Counted from the first letter of the stretch, positions 21,344 through 33,309 are shown. The stretch is 64,000 nt of DNA from Hymenopellis radicata (GCA_015501595.1 JADNRX010000156.1:56892-120891); one strand, 5' to 3'. The notes: generated by a model from the sequence alone, not told the origin. Translations and numbers: made by a program.

Positions 21344-22815
21344 TTATCGCAGTGCTTTTTTCCCTCTCAAATCTACCCTACGCCCATTTCTCGTTACGCC
21401 CAAGTTTCGACCCAGGTCCCGGAACGACTGGCTACCTCGCTGGCCCAGTCCGACGCTACTGAGGATGAAAATATCACTACCGACGCGAAGGGCGTCTACT
21501 CGAACGTCGCCTAGGGGTATTTTAGGTCTAACGTCCGCCTCACTTCGTGCTATAGAGGCTTCCTTTGCGATTGGGTCAGGAAACGAAAACTGAACTTTGT
21601 CGGCCATCTTCTGACGCTCCTGGCTCCCAGAACCAGACTCCCCTCCCGCAAGGGTTGACCCGGGAGGGATGATTGGGGCTATTCTAGATTCTTCATCTAA
21701 CCCCCGCGGCACGTCCATGGCAGTTCCCAGTTGAGCCAAAACATTTCTTAGGTCTCGAAGTTGACGAGCACACTTCGGGCTAACTCAGGCTCTTTACAGC
21801 CTGTTTCTGCTTCAAGCGGTTAGCACCTATCTGATACTCTGTTATCAAGAGCCGATCCTCACCGTCTTGGCTCGTCAGATTGGCTGTTATTTCAAGAAAT
21901 TTGAAGTATTTCCATACTGTCTTCCTCCCAACCGCTTTCTCTGATGCTGATGTTGTTTTCCATTCAAAGCCTAGCTTGAGAAGCTTGATTCAACTGTCGC
22001 TTTCCTCTGGTCGTCTAGCATTGGCGCCCTTCTCTGGCTGGGAAGATCCTCGTTTCGGCATAGTTCCTAAACTGCCGTAGTTCTGATTCTGCCTTTCCTC
22101 GTAGCAATTGTATATCTCTTGTCCGGATGTTTTGGCCGAGGTCCAGGAAGTATCAGCTTAGGCCAAGGGTGTACTTGTGTGGCGCATTTCTATTACTTGA
22201 AATATCTTTGTGGTGCTTCATAGCGCTATGATGGGCCCGCTTTCTGTCAACGCGGCGGCTGAGATTTTCAGTGGGAGTGAAAAGTAGTACTGACGTCCAA
22301 GATGGAAGCACAACATCGGAACGGACTAAGCATTTGGCCGTCGGCAGAAGCCTCAGCCTCACCTTTCAGATGAGAGTTCTGTCTAACCGTGTATTTTTGT
22401 CGTTGACACACTGCGTATCGGATTGAACATGTACACACGGTGAAATGAGTTCTGTGAACAGGTCGTGGTTCCAAGGTCCAAACACAAAAGTCCCGCTGTA
22501 CTAGGGCCCTGACCATACGCAACAGATCCTCAGTCCTGGATTAACCTCCAGAACACACGATTAGAAAGTGAAAATCATCATCATCATGTTAGAGATCCTT
22601 CGCAGTTATTGGCATCAGACCGACACACCCGTTCGGGACGTATAAGACATGTACATTTCGTTGTGTTTCGTAACTTGGCGTCGATACTTTCTATCTAGTC
22701 TAAGGGTAGTAGTCCAGTCCATGTAGGTAGAATAAATACGTGATAAATAGTGCAAACAGAAGAGCGATCGTGAGTAAAGCATTTAAATAGCGTGAACGAG
22801 TGAGCAGAACGATAA
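21344..22815. other. gene-poor stretch with a coding-like minus frame
   Basis: A minus-strand frame at 21344-21739 reads as plausible protein (LAQLGTAMDVPRGLDEESR…). Similar-looking sequence precedes it in another frame (CARQLRDLRNV near 21770). I cannot name a family; a retroelement relic is possible. The remainder to 22815 shows nothing recognisable. Confidence 0.35.
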
Positions 22816-23495
22816 TCAATCAATGTTCTTGCCGGATTGCAGAAGAAGGGTGGCAATGATGGTCGTGTCAAGCAGGCCCTGCCGGATGGCGCCGCACGTC
22901 ATGTCCAGGACGATGGTATTGACGCCCCGACAGATACGCGCTAGCACGGTGCGCGCAGAACCAGAGGAATAAAGCTATGCGAAAATAGGATTCAGCCGTG
23001 TGAGACGAGGCGGAGAGAGATCCTCACGTTTATGTATTGGTCCTCTGGCACCCAGAAATAGCGCTTGCCCTTCACGTCCATGATGCGCGCCCTATCATAC
23101 CGGTCAGCGTTAACGACACGTATGAAGAAGATAACACACGATTTGTTGGCGTTGAGTTTGAGCCAGTCCCCGACCTTTCTCTTGCTCAAGACGCCGCGCA
23201 TCTCCACGTCCGGCGACCTCTGCCACTCCACGAGCGCAATACTGTGACCCCCCGCATCGTTCAACACCGTGTACGTAGGCATGGTTGGATCCGTCACGAT
23301 GGAGAAGTACTTTATCTGCTTCGGGCCAAGCACCGTGCAGTTAAGCACCGACGGGTTGAACGATGTCAAGTAGAAGGTGACAAATCCGCCTTCCTCGCTA
23401 GCAGGTGTCGGGTAGGGAAGGGCACCAAACACGGACGAATTGTACCCCGCAAAGTCGAGATCACAGTCCCCGAAAATGTTGTTGAAAGAAGGCAT
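22816..23495 (-). CDS. DUF6593-like protein
   Basis: The start at 23495 gives MPSFNNIFGDCDLDFAG. A beta-rich domain follows with YFSIVTDPTMPTYTVLND, HSIALVEWQRSPDVEMRGV and GKRYFWVPEDQYI, the pattern of the basidiomycete DUF6593 family. Two introns (about 23091-23140 and 22975-23026) lead into a last exon reading SGSARTVLARICRG and ending QSGKNID before the stop at 22816-22818. The total is roughly 200 residues. Family members are small and of unknown function. No membrane segment or signal peptide is evident, and no frame break was noticed. Confidence 0.75.
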
Positions 23496-23939
23496 AATAA
23501 GAAATAGAAAGCGAAAAGGAAGTCGTGAAGAAATAAAGAGATGAAGAATGAGAATGAAGAATGAAGAATAAACAACGCGACCGCCCCAGCCTAAAAAGAA
23601 ACGGACCCTCCGAAAACCAAGGAAAGTCGCGCCGCGACGAGAGCGCAGAAGAAAGAGAAGAGAGAATGGACCGCGCGAAAAGTCCAAGGTTGGGACTCTG
23701 AACACATAAATAAGACCCCGGTTGTTTCCGATGTCAGGGGTCTGGATAATCCAATAAGGCACTGCTCGAAGCGCACCTCCAAACCCGTCGGTGCGCCAGT
23801 CTGCACTGCCTGAGGCAGTAAAATACCCGCGAAGCCGTCTGAACCCTCGCCCTGCAGGAATCGCGAGTTACATGCGAAAGCGCAGCAGCTTGGCTGACCT
23901 CCGGATGTTTACTAGCCGTTACCGCGCGGAGGGTCAGAT

Positions 23940-24370
23940 CCGAAGCCGCTGGTCGTAATACTAATATTCAACAAGCCGCCGCACTCCTGAAAGATATGTA
24001 GGGACTCACCACGAACGTGTCACTTGCGATGACTTCGCCGGGAATGAGTGGATTACCATTCGATGGCATTTCACGCGTGGTCACGCACATCTGCCGTCCT
24101 CTTCGCGATTAGTGTGTTATTGAATGTCAATAGGATCAGCACAATCAATCAGTCAAGATATCATCCCATCAACGGATGTCATCCCATTTTGAACATAGAG
24201 TATGACACAGTTTGAAGCAAGTTCCTGAAACGAATTGAAAAGCTGTGAGTGCCACGACCAAGAATGTTATCGACCTTACTGTACTTACTTGAGTCATATG
24301 CCAGTCATAATATGTTGACCTGAAAGGAATCTGGTTCCAGTCATGGCCTAGGAAGGCAAGGTAGCAGACA
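23940..24370 (-). pseudogene. decayed tandem copy of the 3' end of the FAS1 gene
   Basis: Blocks here align with the downstream part of the intact FAS1 gene and its 3' flank. The GCCGCCGCACTCC stretch near 23975 matches one near 24705. The end-of-gene words around 24165-24240 match 24885-24960, at a spacing of about 720 bp. Only 3'-terminal exon and flank material is present, with many differences. This indicates an old partial tandem duplication. Confidence 0.6.
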
Positions 24371-24491
24371 TGCATCAAGCTGGTATGTACTGCGAACCAA
24401 GATTGAGTTCACGTCAATTTGTAATACCTTTTCTGAACCGGTGCGATATGCGGACATCTCTTCGCCAATTTGTCGAGAATCGCGAATTAGA

Positions 24492-24594
24492 GAACGTTAT
24501 TAGCCAGGTAACCTGGCCTACTAGTATGAGCAAGCGTCGACTGTATCGACGCTTGCTCATACTAGTAGGCCAGGTTACCTGGCTAGAACGTTAT
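24492..24594. mobile_element. 85-bp perfect foldback element with 9-bp target duplication
   Basis: 24501-24540 and 24546-24585 are exact reverse complements (40-bp arms) around the 5-nt loop CTGTA. The element is flanked on both sides by the same 9-mer GAACGTTAT (24492-24500 and 24586-24594). It has no coding capacity. A perfect hairpin with a direct flank duplication looks like a recent insertion of a minimal foldback MITE. Confidence 0.8.
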
Positions 24595-24878
24595 ACGGGA
24601 AAGCGATGCCGCCTAAAACGGCTCTCAGGCGAGCTGCGGCCCTCTAGTCTCCCAAGGGTCAAATCCCAGGACGGAGTCAATGAGCTCTGGTGGGAATAGT
24701 AAGCAAACCGCCGCACTCCCGGGAGGCCTGCATGGACTTACTACAGGCGTGTTACTTGAGATCACTGGGTCTGGCTGAGATTGAAGAGATCGTCGTTCAC
24801 GCGTGGTTGTATATTCCGTCGTTTTCTTCGATATTAATGTCGATAGCTAGTGTACAACAATAGTCGGAATGTGGAGAA

Positions 24879-25514
24879 TCAGTCAACGGATATCGTCCCG
24901 TCCAAAACATAAATGACACCGTTTGAAGCCTGAAACCAACTTAGAGGCTGTGCGCGCCACATTTATAAGATACGTACCTCCTTGACTTGCTTAATTCGAA
25001 TGCCATCATCTATGAGAAGCTGCGTCCAATCTTCACCTTGCGACTCAAAGTGAACCGACTTTCCCTCAATGAGGGTATCATAGGTAGCGGACGTGGACAA
25101 ATCCAAAGGATATTGCTAACCAAATATTTTAATGCAGATTCAATTTATCATGACATCCAGACGAACCTGTATAATGTGCGAGCCTATCCACCGCTCGACA
25201 TTCTTTCTCGACCTGCTATCAAACTCCTGCTCCGAAATCTCAATATGGTCTTCTTCAGGCTTGCCCTGGTGCGGCTTCCTCGCCAGCGCCATCACTGCCT
25301 TGTTCGTCGGCACAAGAACAGTCAATTTCGCGCTCGTTGTCGAGAACATGCTGCTCAACTGCAGCTCGCGAGCGTAGGAGTAGAATATGGACACCGACGG
25401 CTCGATGGTGAGCAGGTCGGCTATGGTAGGATTGGTCGTCGAGGACATCGGTATTTGCTGGCCGAATATGAGCGCAGGAAGGTAGAGTAACGTCGTTAGA
25501 GAGGGCACGCGCAT
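24879..25514 (-). CDS. single-domain fasciclin (FAS1) secreted protein
   Basis: This is an extracellular adhesion-type domain protein. Three exons (25514-25167, 25115-24978, 24929-24879) splice in frame to 178 residues. The N-terminus MRVPSLTTLLYLPALIFGQQ is a signal peptide. The FAS1 domain follows: TIADLLTIEPSVSIFYSYAR, then the H1-like block SAKLTVLVPTNKAVMAL, VERWIGSHII, and the closing NGVIYVLDGTIS strand. No GPI signal follows the domain. An upstream ATG at 25577 is less likely because it would bury the signal peptide. A decayed partial duplicate lies immediately downstream (23940-24370). Confidence 0.87.
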
Positions 25515-26535
25515 GACTGGTGGAGGTAGGTAGCCAAAGCGGGATGTGAGGTCATTTGTTGCGCATTGCGCAGACAAACAACGACACTGCCACCGTAATT
25601 CAACGCCACACTGTTGTTCTTAGCCTTAGGCTAGTAATGGTACTAGAAGTAATAATAAGTTCAGTAGTATGGTTAGTAGCATACCCAAGGAGTTAGACCC
25701 GGCAACTTAGCTAGGAGAGTGAAGCAATGGGCCTAGGGTGGACACCGTACCGTTACGGTTACGGCCGTAACATATACGATGTTCAACGGGTACGGGACGT
25801 CGACTTACTGCAACCTCAACGAAGAGTGGGCCTGTCCAAGAGGCCAGTAGGAGTGAGCAAGGAGACAGACTCGCCGAAGAGTGTGATGGACACAGATCGC
25901 GATCCACTGAGTTAGAGATCTTTGTTGTTGGGCGCTTCAACGCGTGAGGCCAGAATGTCATGCGACAACCTAGTAAAAGCGCATACAGATTAAGTAGACT
26001 AAAAAAGTGGTCATTCCAGGTTACCGTAGGACGGCCGTAACAGACGGTCTGCTACGGTCAAATATCGAACAGGGAAGAGGTCTCCGCTTGTAGTGGAAAG
26101 CCGAACGAGACTGCAGTGCAGACCGCGCTGACTGTTTGTGCTGGAATCAAGCAAGTGGAGAACTCCGGTGAAGGCTGAATGGACCAAGACACGAACCAGC
26201 CAACCAACACGTAAGTAGGTGGGTGGGTGCGAAAAATGGAAGACCCACGAGGCTGGAAGAGCGAGAATGGGGGTTTGGGGAAAGGGAAAGAGAAGCCACA
26301 CGAATCGTGGGGCAGCTAATATTTCTAAATACGGACATGTCAAGCTGCAGGCTACCGAAATGGGACGCGTTCCTTCTTTAGCTTGGCCATGCACTCGTTT
26401 GCAGGCGCTAGTTCGCACCTCCAGCGAGTGGTTGAACTCTCCTGAAGAAGAAACAGTGTATGTAGGTTGACAGTGCGCCACATTATACATATACACAAAT
26501 GCAACAACAAAGTCCCTTGAACCTCGAATTCTAAT
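25515..26535. other. intergenic region, nothing recognised
   Basis: It contains a few short palindromic words around CCGTTACGG (25748-25770) and frames without motifs. It is flanked by the FAS1 promoter side and the 3' end of the GH16 gene. No gene is supported. Confidence 0.5.
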
Positions 26536-28244
26536 TCAGCAGTGTTTCCACATTTTAACATAATCACTACGAAAACGTTAGAAATGTAAACGAGCAACAG
26601 GAGAGAATACTCACACCACCATGGCCCTCTCGTTCAAATCTTGTGGCCAAGTCGGATACCACAAACTCTGCGCATTCTCAAAGTCCCTCATCGGTGCTAA
26701 CATCCACTGTTAGCTTCATCACCAACAGAAAACACACATCACGTACCCGCAGCCCGATCCATCCACGGCTTATTCCCCTGCGACTCGGGAAACCACCCCG
26801 TCGTCGACCCGACCGCCACATTCATAATCAAATAAAACTCCTCATCAAACGGCGCAGCATCCCCCGTCCCATTCACCCACGGATCCTGCAACGGCACCTG
26901 CTGCCCATTCTCCGACACCGTCGTCGGGAAATCCCCCAGGTCAAAGAACGGCTCCTTGAACTTGAACGACAACAACGTACGCGTCCGCGAGTCCACGTAG
27001 ATGCGAAGGAACTTGTCCGTCCATTCCAGCACGTACGTGTGGAAGCCGTCCGCGAAGGACTCCCGTCGCTCTGTCCACCAGCTGAAGCTCTTGTCTACCC
27101 CGTTCAACGCTGGGCTCGGGCCCCAGTTCAGCGATCCCTGTACGAAGTTTGACCCGTGCGCCGTATACCTCAAGCCGTTCCCCCGACTTTCGACCATGTC
27201 GATTTCTCCGCTCCGTGGCCACTGCCCGTAGACGCTGTCCTTCGGGAGCATCCAGATCGCCGGCCACATCCAGTCGCCCTTGGGCATTTTTGCGCGCACT
27301 TCCACGCGCCCATACTTGATGCTACCGCCGCGACCTTCCCGTGCACTAAGAAGTGTGCTGATCCGCGCGCTTTGGATGGGGTTTATAATGGATCCGGTGG
27401 ACGAATTAGAAACAGCGCTGCAGGCTTTGTAGTAGCCAGAGTAATCGAATCGCTAGAATAAATTAGTAAGAAGAGGAAGCAACAGTTCGAGGAATAACCT
27501 CACCCTGGATCCCGCGGTAGTTCCGTCACCTTGAATAATAAAGCCATTGTCGGGTTGCGTGATGTTGAACGTGCAGTCCGTCAGGTTGTAAACATAGTTG
27601 TCAAACACAGCATCCTGACCGATCTCCTCTGAGGTTAATGTCGGTACGAGATGCAACATGCCATCTTGCACAAACGAGTTCTTTGACGAGGCGGTATTCA
27701 TCTCGAATTGGCCATTTCTGGAAGGAATGATAAGAAAGAAGCAGTAAAGTAAGCAAAGGTTACCGACCCAGCACCTGAAGCGTCCACCTCCCGCATAAAG
27801 TACCCAGAAGGCCCGAATACTTCGTCTGTAGAACGATCAAACTGCTCGTCCATGACCAGACAGAGCGGTTGGCGGTCGAGCATTACGTTCCTGTATGTCA
27901 GATAGCACTGAACGGCACCTACGAAACATCTCAGTTCCGGAGTCGACGGATGAAAAAGCTAACGTACTGATTGCGATACCGACAAATATCATACCATAGA
28001 CCAGGACGTATGTCATCTTTGCGCGGGGGTTGGGCTTGTCTCTCCATGGCTTTGGGACCGAAAGAGAGTCAAGCGTTTCCTTGTCGTCTGTGGTGGAGAG
28101 AGAGATGGGGAGAAGGGTTGAGCGCATTCTGGGGGCTGGTATAGGCCCAGAGGGAAACGCGATCGATGTGCTGGACACATAACGGTGTGCATCGTCGAAG
28201 GGATCGTGCACAGACGTGGCTGCAGACGGCAGGGAAGAAGACAT
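26536..28244 (-). CDS. SKN1/KRE6-type GH16 beta-glucan synthesis-associated protein
   Basis: This is a type II membrane protein of the secretory pathway needed for beta-1,6-glucan assembly in related fungi. The start is at 28244 (MSSSLPSAATSVHDPFDDAH). A cytosolic region is followed by a membrane helix, MTYVLVYGMIFVGIAISTLA (about residue 77). The luminal GH16-like domain begins with NVMLDRQPLC and FDNYVYNLTDCTFN. It contains GSIKYGRVEVRAKMP, WPAIWMLP and the catalytic-type motif SGEIDMVESRG, then MNVAVGSTTGWFPE. Introns of ~50 nt separate the exons. The C-terminus is best read through a last intron (GTGTGAGTATT… to the AG near 26563), giving AMVVDYVKMWKHC with the stop at 26536-26538. Without that intron it would end five codons earlier. 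It is divergent from the GT2 gene. Confidence 0.9.
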
Positions 28245-29017
28245 GGATGCTGCTCAAAACGAGGCCCGAGTCTTTAGAGTCTGGAATGAAAACAGGTATT
28301 CCTTAAAGGGCAATATGGAGGGGGGATACGTGAACGAAGGAATGCTTTACATGTGGACAGATCGACAGGTTTGATCTCGAACGCGATCATTCACACCAAA
28401 GTTCCAGATGCAGGAACATAATAGCTTTCACCGAGCTGAGAATGCGCGCCAATAGGGTGAGATGGGTACGAATAGGAACCAGTCTAGATGAGAAGCAAGC
28501 AAAGTGTCGGGCGGCGGCCATGCAGTGATGAAGGTACGCAGGACGGTTGGTTGGAGAAACCGTTCCGTCGAACACGCATACCTCGAGAGCCGGATCGACA
28601 CACGCTGTCGTGATTAATTGTAAGAGCCGTAACTTTTCCCGTCATCCGCCAGATACCTTTTTCCATAAGCCTTGGACATTACGCGCGATAAGGACATCGG
28701 GACACCTTTGGGCCGACGTGGTGGTGGTGGTTGAAAGGAAAGAGGCGGGGGTACGATCGCAGCTTCCTCTTTAAGCTTACACCAGCATAGCGAATAACTA
28801 CGACACTCCGCCGCGGTCCTGCCATTTATGACAGCGTATCTGATAAACATAGTCGTTCCTCGAGGTACAGGGCAAGAAAATGGTCGACGGGGAGATTGGA
28901 GGGTCATGGAACTGAATGCCCGGTTCCTGGATGCTGGACGAGAAGCACGTCAATCTGCCAATAATAAATCAGCACTATAACAGGTCATGACCTTGCTTCT
29001 GCAACGACGCTCGCGCC
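28245..29017. promoter_or_regulatory. shared divergent promoter region of the GH16 and GT2 genes
   Basis: 773 bp separate the divergent starts at 28244 (-) and 29018 (+). No supported gene lies between. Shared regulation of the two cell-wall genes is inferred from the arrangement; no specific operator was identified. Confidence 0.4.
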
Positions 29018-32000
29018 ATGTCTTCTACCGCCAGCATCACTACCGCCGGAGTGACCATCCTCAACAGCGACTACGATGCCTTTGACGCTCTTTTGCATAA
29101 TATTTGTATGCTTTTCCTTTGTTCATCCGGTGTCGTTCTCACTGTCAATTAGACGAAAAAACTCTTCCTAATAACTGGTTCATTCACCCTACTTCTTCCC
29201 AGACTACCGGCGTCTGTCTACGCGTTACTGCTTCTAATTCTTCGCCCGACTCCGTTGGCGTGTCGTCAAGCACATTCCGTGTCTTTCCTTATGAAAACCC
29301 TCACTTGGTCAGCTTTGAGGAAAACGTTCGCAAACTTAATCCTGCGGTTGCTGTTAAGCTGAAGAGCCCCAGCATCCATGTTATTATCTCCTCTGTGTAA
29401 GACATTCTTTTACCTATTTTCATCTTCCTAATATGTAACAGTCAACCTGGCGACACATCCATTCAAATCGACAAGACGACCCGCATCCAGATCCTGGACC
29501 ACATCAACATGCTTCCACGCGCGGAAAAGGACCAATGTGGTGCCTTCATCGTAAGTGTTTCTCATAAATATGTATCATCCGCTAACGTCAGTCCACTAAC
29601 AGCGCTCAGACGACTGCCTTATCCTCTGGGCGTACTCCGTCGACCTCATCATTCCCCTCTGTCAAGAATTCGAGGAGAAGCTCATCAAGTACATCTGGCG
29701 AACGCGCGCAGCTCCCAACCGCGACGCGAACACCCCTCCCCCGCTTCAGTCTGACTCCACGCCGAGACTTCGGTCGCTTGCTTCGTCGACATCCAATGTT
29801 CCATCTCCACTTTCAGAGAAAGAAGAAACGACTGTACAGGTGGTACCCGCAAAGTCCAAAAAGACAAGATGGTGGAATTGGAAGCTCGACTCCCCGACAC
29901 CGCCGAGTGATGCGGAGAAAGGTGGATCGGCGCGTCGTCCACGAAAGCACATTCTTCTCGGACCGTTTTATGCTGGATGTGGTGCTGCACTCGCAGTTTG
30001 TAAGTTATTATACGGAACTCTGCTAGGGACTCTGACTCAAATTGTCACGTAGACTTTGCTGGAGCCGGGGTCTCGATCCTATTGGAAGAGTATCTTCTTG
30101 ATGGTGACGCCACCCGCTTCGCAATGTGCGTAACACTTCCTGTTATCGTCTGTGTTTCCATTGTACGTGTACCTTTATCTGTTTCTTCTCATCGCTTACT
30201 CTCGTTCAGTTCTTCTGTCTTCAACTTATTGGCAACATCTCACTTGTCATTGGTCCCGTATCTCAATATCACGAAAACTCTGCCTATTATTCTGCCATCA
30301 AACCAGAGCCGAATCCAGAGGTCGACAATAACCTCCCACACATTACTATTCAATGTCCCGTGTATAAGGAAAGCTTAGAGTTTACCATGTACGTTACTTC
30401 TTCTCTGAATTGCCACTCCACTCCTATCATTTGATACCAGCGCTCCCTCCGTCTTCTCGATCAAACGAGCCATGCAGACGTACGCTCGGCAGGGCGGCAC
30501 TTCTGCCATCTTTATCTGCGACGATGGACTGCAGCTCATACCCGAGAAGGATCGCCAGGAGCGTATTGACTTCTACGCCAATCACAACATCGGGTGGGTT
30601 GCACGGCCTGGGCACAACGGAAAAGATCCGCAAGGTTTCAAGCGAGCGGGCAAGTTCAAGAAAGCGAGCAAGTAGGCTTATCCTTTCCTCACTTGTATTC
30701 GAAGTGCTAATGAATGTAGCATGAACTACGGCCTAGCGTTGTCAATCAAACTCGAAAAGCACCTCGCGGCCCTTATTGATCAAGGCGAGGAAGAGGCTGA
30801 GGGCGTTTCACTGGAGGACCTTGCGATGCAATTAGCAATCAACGAGATCTACGAGGAGAGCGGACGGAGGTGGAAACCCTGGGCGAGCAATGGGAGGAGT
30901 TTGAGAGTGGGGGAGATTATACTGATCATCGACGCGGACACGATCGTTCCGGAGGACTGCTTTAGGGATGCGGCGAGGGAGATGTATGAGAGCGAGGATG
31001 TCGCGATCATACAACACGAGTCCGGTCAGTGTCCCTCCTTCTAGAGACTACTGGACCTAACTTTGTACCACAGACGTCATGCAAGTCGCGCACCACTACT
31101 TCGAGAACGGCATCACGCACTTCACGCGGCGCATTAATAAATGTATCTCGTACGGCTGCGCAAACGGGGAAGTCGCCCCCTTCGTCGGACACAATGCGTT
31201 CCTGCGGTGGTCTGCCGTCCAAGATGCGTCGTTCGTGGACCCGGCGGACAATAAACGCAAGCAGTGGTCCGAGGCTAACGTTTCAGAGGACTTTGACCTT
31301 GCTCTGCGCCTCCTCCTGCGTGGCTACACGCTCCGGTGGGCGACGTACTCGAATGGCGGGTTCAAGGAGGGTGTGAGTCTAACGATCGTCGACGAGCTAG
31401 CGCGATGGCAGAAGTACGCCTATGGGTGCGACGAGATCATCTTCAACCCGCTGGTTAGGTGGTGGAGGCAAGGACCGATCAGTAAACAGCTGAGGGGATT
31501 CGTGTGGTCTGCCGCTCCAGTGCATTATAAGATCGGCATGATGTCGTATATGTTCTCATACTGTGAGTGCTTTTCGTTCCTTCTACTAGACGAGGCTGAA
31601 CAGCATCTAGACGGTATCGCCGCTGCGACTGTTGGATCGATTATCAATTACCTCATTCTTGGACTAGCGCCGCGTCTAGACCAGTTCTACCTTCACAGTT
31701 TTGAGATCCTCTTGGCCTGCGTCGTTGTTTTCCCCGCTCTCGGTAATCTGGGATTCACGCTTCTTGAGTACCGGGTGGGTCATCGCAAGCTCTTTGGCGC
31801 GCTATACGAGAACTTGAGATGGGTGCCATTCTTGTACGTATTCATTGGCGTTTAGTGTCGTCAGACTCATTCTCTTGCAGCGTCTTCTTCTTTGGCGGTC
31901 TGAGTATTCACCTGTCCACGGCCCTCCTTGCACATCTGTTCTCGTACGACATGACATGGGGCTCTACCGGCAAGGAAGTCGAAAAGTCGACTTTCTGGAT

Positions 32001-32324
32001 CGAAGGTAAGCTGCTCTGGTCTCCTTTCCTGGACATGAACTCACCCCATCTTCTTCAAGTTCCTCGTATACTCAAAGGCTTCTGGCTGTCCTTCGTCATC
32101 TGCTTCTCGCTCATCATCATGGTAATCGTCTTCACCAGCGACATCGTTCCCGTTGAGTGGCAGATAGCGGGATGGCAGTTTGCGTTGGTCATTCCCTTGT
32201 CGCTCGTCGTTGGATGTCATATTCTTCTACCGGTGAGTAAATCGTAGTCGATTTGGTTCAAAGGTGCTTAACATGGTATACGTAGATCGTCTTGAACCCA
32301 TGGTTGATGAAGTTTTCGTACTAA
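29018..32324 (+). CDS. family 2 glycosyltransferase, multi-pass membrane
   Basis: This is a processive-type GT2 (Glyco_trans_2_3) enzyme, presumably making a cell-wall or surface polysaccharide. The start MSSTASITTAGVTILNSDYD lies at 29018; about ten exons run to a stop at 32322-32324. The N-terminal cytosolic region has a Ser-rich linker and two membrane helices. The catalytic core follows: IFICDDGLQL (DDG), ILIIDADTIVPEDC (DxD), HNAFLRWSAV, VSEDFDLALRLLLRG (ED) and RWWRQGP in the Q/RxxRW position. Four or five C-terminal helices end LLPIVLNPWLMKFSY. The exon around 31560-31610 is read through without an intron. The sugar is unknown. All visible frames join. Confidence 0.85.
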
Positions 32325-32504
32325 GCTTTCGGTTTTCGAGCATGGATTTGGACTTTGTAGAACTCTAGATGTTTATGATATATGTGGATTGTTGCATGCG
32401 GTATATTTAAATTTTTGTGTGTTGTAGGACCAACTGAGCGGGGGCAACTCTGGTAGAAGATAACATGTAGGAGATGCCGACCTGATTCTGAGAACGGCAG
32501 ATGT

Positions 32505-32583
32505 GGCGCTATAGTGTAGTGGCAGCACATGGGATTCTGAATCAAACATTCCCATAACCCAGGTTCGACCCCTGGTAGTGCCT
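32505..32583 (+). tRNA. tRNA-Gln (anticodon CTG) with 8-nt intron
   Basis: Acceptor GGCGCTA/TAGTGCC, anticodon stem TGGGA/TCCCA, loop TTCTGA plus an 8-nt insertion ATCAAACA then T, T-arm CCAGG-TTCGACC-CCTGG. The mature sequence equals that of the gene at 2389-2477 while the introns differ in length and sequence. Confidence 0.93.
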
Positions 32584-32641
32584 GTGACTGGAATGGTTCT
32601 GTTATTTTTTCACTAGGGTGGCGCGGCAGTTGTTTTTTCAC

Positions 32642-32961
32642 TAGGGTGGCGCAGTAAACCTACGCCTCCGGTAAGTAACGGTTAGTAACCTACCTCCCTC
32701 CCGAGCCGCGGTTTCGATACGGTTTCTTACCGTTACTTACCAGCACGTGATTTTATCATGTGACTGGCGCGCGCCACTCCGCCCGCCTCCCGCCCGCCCT
32801 TCCTGGTCCCCAGCGGCACCCTACAAGTCACATGATAAAGTCATGTGAGTGGTAAGTAACACCCCTCCTAGAGGTGGCCTGTTACTTACCAGTAACTTAC
32901 CGGTAACTTACCGGTCCGAAACCCAAGTGTATCAAAACTAAGGGTTTACTGCGCCACCCTA
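32642..32961. mobile_element. hAT-like MITE with 19-bp terminal inverted repeats
   Basis: The ends TAGGGTGGCGCAGTAAACC (32642-32660) and its exact reverse complement (32943-32961) are flanked by identical 8-mers TTTTTCAC (32634-32641 and 32962-32969). An 8-bp target duplication with such ends fits the hAT superfamily. The interior is itself partly self-complementary (CACGTGATTTTATCATGTGA… against TCACATGATAAAGTCATGTG) and noncoding. Just upstream, ~32608-32625 repeats TTTTTTCACTAGGGTGGCGC, a truncated extra end. Confidence 0.85.
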
Positions 32962-33309
32962 TTTTTCACCGAATTTGCCTGTGTGGAACAGTGTGGTTCG
33001 CACTGCGCAAGCGCCGTAGGTGTCCCTGAGACCGTACCCTAAGACCTCTTGAGTCTTGAGTCTTGACCTCCCACCCATATGCACCGTACCATAACATTTG
33101 CGGAGCCTTACTATCGATGACGCCTGCCAATAATAAGAGTACGATGTGGACCATGGCGCCATAGCTCCAGGGTTGACATTTCACTTCATATCCTCTTAGT
33201 ACTGCATCGTGATAGTCTAAGAATCCCATCTTTTGATGCGGTAATAAGTAATACTACTACTAGGCTTCAAGTACTACAGAACATAGTACTATTGGATTGT
33301 AACGAGTCA

